Shown here: one piece after another, positions 59,382 to 64,000 of the stretch
How positions within the stretch are numbered: position 1 is the first letter of the stretch
Layout: every line of letters begins with the position of its first letter
Source: Boletus sp. NGJ
Taxonomy: Eukaryota; Basidiomycota; Agaricomycetes; Boletales; Boletaceae
Assembly: GCA_019096195.1 (NCBI GenBank)
Contig: JAGTXK010000072.1
Coordinates: forward strand, 275,228-339,227
Direction: 5' to 3'
Length of the DNA: 64,000 nucleotides
Position numbers and translations under genes: made by a program
The notes under the pieces: model-generated
Seen by the model: the letters and a program-made list of their open reading frames with translations, nothing else
Database searches by the model: none
What the model was told of the DNA's origin: nothing

Positions 59382-60252
59382 TTACACACGCTGCTCTTGA
59401 ATATATTCTAGCATATCCAATAGCCTTACCTGAGTCTGAAGCAGTTCCATCCTCTGCTGTGAGGCCCAAATAAACGATTCTGTGGCCATTTCCATCACCA
59501 TCCAAGCAAGCAGATGTTTGATTGGTTGATGCTGAATGCTGGCTACCTCCTCCACCATGCAATCAACCATGGCAGCATTTGCAAACACTGCCAATATCCT
59601 CAGAACAAGTCATTTACAGTGTGATTATGTACTCACCAAAATCCGGAATTCCCTCTATCTTGACACACTATTTGGCGAACCAATCATGCTCAGCATCATT
59701 TCTCACAGCCACTATATTTGGACAAGACGATGTGACATACATTATTGAGGCGAGGTAGTGAATGAACTTACACTGTTGATCAATTGTCTTCATGGCCTCT
59801 GCCCAACACTTTTGTCTTGCATCATGACCGAGCAACATCTGCACATTCCACTCTCGCTCACCCAATCGATGCTTTCGAGTGGGTAGATCCATCTCGCCCA
59901 TGGGGCAAGGCAGCGTTTGAGGCAGATAGGCCTGTGCTGTCTCCTGTGAGATGGAGGAGAGGGAAGGATCTTCGGCCATCAGAACGAATGGTGGTGGTGT
60001 TGGGATACAGATGTCGTTTCATAGAAATGGAGGAGGTGTTGGGATGTGGGCACTTGCAAACACAACAGGCTGGATGTCAGGCATTGTGAAGGGGGGTGGG
60101 GTTGATAAGTGGGCACTGGCGAAATCGGTAAAGTTGGTTGTCATCAATGGTGGCTGGTAGGGTTGGAATGGAGGCAGGGTGGGAATGTGCCAAGACAGGT
60201 CCAATGCATTAGGCATTTCTAGATCTAAAATGCAGTCAGTTACCAATCGAGT
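59382..60252 (-). pseudogene. Decayed minus-strand gene, function unknown
   Basis: A coherent minus-strand reading runs through a proline-rich repeat (FASAHLSTPPPF, FASAHIPTPPPF, CIPTPPPF), then LGEREWNVQMLLGHDARQK and WAEAMKTIDQQCKFIHYLAS, and after a GT-AG intron near 59,635 continues with VDCMVEEVASIQHQPIKHLL and MATESFIWASQQRMELLQ. The frame is broken by a TGA near 60,019-60,021 and a TAG near 59,668, which fit CGA and CAG codons hit by C-to-T change. It diverges from the gene at 60,675. No family is recognised; similar proteins may be transposon-borne. Confidence 0.45.
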
Positions 60253-60674
60253 CCATGGTCACCTGCGTACCAACGGAGTCTGATTCATGGTATGCCGAGA
60301 CAGTTGATTGATTGTGTGTGGCCAAGGTGGCATCTGAATTCAATGTTTTTTGGGTTGAAATTTTCCTGGGACAAGCTATGGCTGCACTCACCTGGTATTG
60401 TGAATCAAACTTGCTTTGCATTTGGGAGTATGTTCCGAGATACAGGAAAAAATAAAATGGCAGGGAAGGAGAGAATTTAGATTGGGTGCAGTGATGCATG
60501 TGGTCAGCTGTGGAATGTGTGGTTACTTAGGAGATTTGGACTATGGTGCATTAGCTGTAATTGCCGAGCAACAATGGCAGAGAACCAAACAACAGTAAAT
60601 GCCGTTTGGTGTAGCAAAACTTGCCGTGCCCTGCACATCATCTTTTATTACATTCTCCATCACTATACATCACC

Positions 60675-62679
60675 ATGCCCTCCACAATCCAAACCATCAT
60701 CGACAATGCCATAGCTGCCATCTGGCATGTGATCAAGATCAAAGTGCTTGGCGTGACCGATGGAGCCACTGCTCAGACAGAAGCATGGCACCAGGCCATC
60801 ACCGAGATCACAGGACAATTGGTACGTGATCATATTTATCATACCCCAAGCAGTGAACTGACCTTGTTCATCAGGACATGATTCAGGCTGTGGCAGGTGG
60901 TGCTGAGAGGGTACCTCTGCTGGCTGTCGCATGTGACATCGAGATATCGCAGTATCAAAACAGTCGATGGCTGGCTGGAGCAAGATCTTGAAGAACGATG
61001 TTTCTGGTCAACCAGACCACCCTTGGCTCAAGGCTGGCCCAGCCAATTTGGGAAGCAAGGGTGCAACTTCCTCTGCACAGGTTGCTCGGCCATTGGGCCA
61101 GCAGACAGACACGAAGGTTCGGCCAGCCATGAAGACGAAGGATGGTAATGACATTGACATTGAAGAACAGCAGATGGTGCCGAAGAAGGTGAACAAAGGG
61201 AAGGGGAAGGCTTGGCAGATCAACCCGCCAGAAACCGACTCTGAAGACTGGGGTCGCTCAAGGCAACATGTCAAGCCATCAGATGCAGCAAGTGTTGGAT
61301 GATCTCATGGATGCTCTGTGGCCAGGTTGTGGCCACCACCACCACCTGCCAAAGAGATCGCAGATGAGGCCGATGCTGACCAGGTATGCACTGTCTGCAA
61401 ACACTGCAGCAACAGGTGTGCCCCAAACCCTGGCCATGCCTGTGTCCAGTGCCACCAGCGGAAGATGCGATGCTCCCTGGAAAGGTCACTCCAACGATCA
61501 ACTTCCCATCATTGCCGATCTCCACCCTTGGAAAAACCGCAGAAATGACGGGAACACAGTGAGTCTCGTGCTCAGCCACCTCCATCAAGAATTCTACACC
61601 ATGCCCCACCGCCACCTTTCACCCCTGCACCATTACCAACTGTGCACATCCCATGTTGTGGACCGACTGCAACCACCGAGCCTGTGCTGACAATGAAGAT
61701 TGGCCCCCCACAAAAAAAGGTTAAATGATCAAAACCAGCACAAGGTAAGTCGCTCAATTCACAATATTCCAGCCTCTAAAGTTGATTACACAGTCCTGGA
61801 AGGTGTGGTGATCACCAGGGTCAAGAAGTCAGTGCCTGGATTGCAAGTATCAGGCCCATCCACCACTGCAATATTGGGCAATGCTCAGCCTGATCATACT
61901 AAGCCTGATGACAAGGGCAACTATAATGCTCTTCTTCAAGCATACTGCCAACTGCAGGCTAGTCACCGCCGGCTGGAAGCAAGCCACTCACAGCTTGAAG
62001 ATTGAGTGAACACAATGGCTGACTTGATGGAGACATTCAGTCAGATTGTCACCAACCTCAGAGACCATCGCATTGGAATCCCAGACCATACGGTTTGTTC
62101 CTCATCCACCACCATGCACTTTCCATTCCAATGAGTTCCTCAACAGGCCAGTGATGATGTGATCGCTGGAATACCAGCTCGGGCCTTCATTGAGGCGGTG
62201 ACCAGGCCAGACGCACACAGCTCCCCACTTTCCCCAACTCCGTCCCTTGGCCAGCATGCCAGTGAATTTGATATAGACTCCCCCAAAGCCCCCCCCCCTT
62301 CCCTTCTTTGACTGAGGACGCACCCCCTCGTGTGATTGCTCCTCTTCCCTGTCAAGCTCTACTGCCTCACATTCAGGCTGGTGCCACTGTCAATTGGGGT
62401 GCTGGCCTGAGTGTAATCTCAGGTGGAAGGTGGGGGCCTCCACAACTCTTCCCCCCACTCCCATCAATCTTTGATCACACAGCGGTGGGGACTTCCATGG
62501 GTTCAATGCCAGGATCCATTGTGTCATTGCCGACCATCGCCTGCGTTCATGCCGAGGATGACAACCCCATGCAAACACAGGGCATGGCTGAGGATGATGC
62601 CATTACTGAAGAGCAGGCTGCCAGTGAGGATGAGGAAGATGCCAAGGCAGTGACTGGGCAACACTCAGCCCATCCTTAG
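60675..62679 (+). pseudogene. Decayed Zn2Cys6-like gene with coiled coil and acidic tail
   Basis: Exon 1 from ATG 60,675 reads MPSTIQTIIDNAIAAIWHV and splices to DMIQAVAGGAERVPLL. A later exon (about 60,960-61,480) carries MVPKKVNKGKGKAWQ, ETDSEDWGRS and then CTVCKHCSNRCAPNPGHACV followed by QCHQRKMRC. The cysteine spacing C-x2-C-x6-C-x7-C-x2-C-x6-C fits the fungal Zn2Cys6 cluster. A proline-rich exon, a coiled coil (LLQAYCQLQASHRRLEASHS) and an acidic C-terminus (TEEQAASEDEEDAKAV, stop at 62,679) follow. Stops at 61,301 (TGA) and about 62,004 (TGA) interrupt it. The order charged N-part, Cys cluster, coiled coil, acidic tail parallels the antisense gene of the retroelement. Exon borders are approximate. 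Confidence 0.5.
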
Positions 62680-63240
62680 ATTTGTATTGCCATCTGTTTT
62701 GCCAAATTGTAAAGTAGATATTGTAGGTATGTATGATACAGAGTATATATGGCTATTTTCTGGGCTGCTGAGTTCCAGGTGTTGATGCATTGGCATCAGA
62801 TGGCTGTGGAGCCTTGTGCACCCTTCCTGATCGATGCAGAGTTGTGTCTTTTGACAAAATTTAGATGTGATTCAAAAAGGATGAATATTCATGTACCTTG
62901 GATTTGGGCCCCTGTCTCATCCAATACTGCTGGGGTGCGAGCTCAGGACCTTGGTTTTTACCTGCCCTCAGCTCTAACATGACTGGCCGGCGGCAATGTA
63001 CTCGGCTTTTTTAACACCGACTTCAATTTCGTTTTGGGGGGTGCTAAGGGTGCATCTTGAATCCATTAGCCTCATCCATCCAGAGTGAAATCAAGCTATA
63101 TACCTCAGTCACCGTCACCAACCGGAAAAGTCCTCTTCATCATTGTTTTCGGCAAAGGATGCTCCTTTGGCATTGGCATCTTATCCCTCGAGCAGATTTG
63201 TTCAGCGCTGCGATCCAACTGACCTGTGGGGGCCTGCATG
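62680..63240. other. Intergenic, nothing supported
   Basis: About 560 nt after the decayed Zn2Cys6-like gene. A plus-strand open stretch at 62,749-62,982 has no recognisable feature. Confidence 0.4.
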
Positions 63241-63252
63241 CCAATGATTTGC

Positions 63253-63960
63253 CTAGTTGGGGTGACAGCATTCGCCCAAGTTGCATGGTCGGCCTTCTTG
63301 GCATTTCTGGGCAGTCCAACTTTGAATTGTTCTTGTGGATGGTGAGACCCACCCTTTGGATTCTGGGTTGGCAGTTGTCCAACTACAAATCCAGATCCAC
63401 GGCATCAATGACGTGATATCTGAAGCAACTAACCACCTACCATTTATGGAGGTTCCAATATTGATCGGCCTCAGTTGCCCATCCACCCTGCTCTGGCCCC
63501 TTTGGTCACCGCTGCTCTCCAGTTGGGAATTTCTTGCGGACAATCCTTTCACCGAATCAGTCGAATGAAAGCTCCAAAATGCACTTCTGATGCCATACCA
63601 CATGTAGAGGTGCCCACCTTAAATGACACCATTTTCTGAGGAAGTTCCCCAGCTTCTTGTTCGGTCTCTGACCAATCACTGTATAGGGCAGATGGGCTCC
63701 TGACCACCTTGCACTTCCCATTTCTTTTGTCAGAATTGTATCGCACCGAATCTTCTTCCTCCGAGATTGATTCATCCTGGCCACTATTATCCTATTCATC
63801 AATTGGAGCCTCAGAGGGCCTCTTCGCCCTTAACCTTTCTGGCCAAGATCTCTGCTGTCCCCTCAGCTCTGTGGACCCTTCATCATCGCTCTCTGCTGGG
63901 TCCTGAAGCTCATACTTCCCATCCAACCAGCATTGAAAATGAAAGATATCATTCGGTGCA
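63253..63960 (-). pseudogene. Decayed minus-strand coding remnant, unknown
   Basis: From about 63,915 leftward the minus strand reads an acidic, basic-spotted protein segment (DPAESDDEGSTELRGQQRSW, RLRAKRPSEAP) and then SISEEEDSVRYNSDKRNGK. A TAG interrupts it near 63,799, and by context fits CAG. A second open stretch lies at 63,253-63,603. The composition resembles linker parts of transposase-associated proteins of agaricomycetes, but no domain is identified. Confidence 0.35.
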
Positions 63961-64000
63961 TCCTGTTGTCAGATTTGAATAAACTCCAGAAATCATTTTG

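Overview
The window looks like nuclear DNA of a basidiomycete fungus, probably an agaricomycete. The genes carry many short (about 45-75 nt) GT-AG introns. Recognisable proteins include Doa10, Rrp4, Y14, HP1, NCS1 permease and epsin. The repeats are a chromodomain Ty3/gypsy element, a Tc1-type transposase remnant and expanded WD40 genes. The exact order or species cannot be read from the sequence. Exon models below were made by hand from splice signals, reading frame and remembered family features; no search was run.

Positions 1-30,600 are a compact conserved gene region. In order: the 3' part of an APP1-type phosphatidate phosphatase (+), a coiled-coil/RING ubiquitin ligase (+), an NCS1 nucleobase-family permease (+), the ER ubiquitin ligase Doa10/Ssm4 (+), an Apc13-like protein (+) converging on the exosome subunit Rrp4 (-), a small MYND zinc-finger protein (-), the exon-junction protein Y14 (+), an HP1-type chromodomain/chromoshadow protein (+), a large membrane-anchored 'hoxa13-like' fungal protein (-), and a basic protein of unknown function (+). 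Several models close exactly in frame: NCS1 547 aa, Doa10 1566 aa, Rrp4 283 aa, Y14 157 aa, HP1 293 aa, MYND 201 aa.

Positions 31,200-45,240 are an accessory tandem array of four minus-strand units. Units 1, 2 and 3 begin with a seven-bladed-type WD40 domain. Unit 4 begins with a complete ENTH (epsin) domain. The WD40 gene of unit 1 (509 aa) and the ENTH gene of unit 4 (507 aa) share the same unusual C-terminal exon series, including exons of identical length (72, 48 and 348 nt), so membrane-curvature and WD40 heads have been swapped onto one tail. Unit 2 is a recombinant: a WD40 head broken into the middle of an ENTH exon. Units 1+2 and 3+4 are paired copies; a 2,109-bp block is duplicated without net length change, and a 984-bp spacer carrying a BIR-like remnant is missing from the second pair. 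This is the most unusual part of the window.

Positions 45,300-64,000 are transposon-rich and decayed. They hold a TA-flanked inverted-repeat element, a truncated Tc1/mariner-type transposase, and a 9.36-kb Ty3/gypsy chromovirus with 588/587-bp LTRs and a CACAC target duplication. That element is interrupted by two roughly 1.03-kb solo LTRs of another family, each with its own 5-bp target duplication. It also carries an antisense, spliced gene with a Zn2Cys6-like cysteine array. Further right come an inverted, truncated copy of the same element, a roughly 44-bp minisatellite, and two divergent decayed genes, one with an intact Zn2Cys6 spacing. Nearly every premature stop in this region is a CGA-to-TGA or CAG-to-TAG change, as expected from cytosine deamination.
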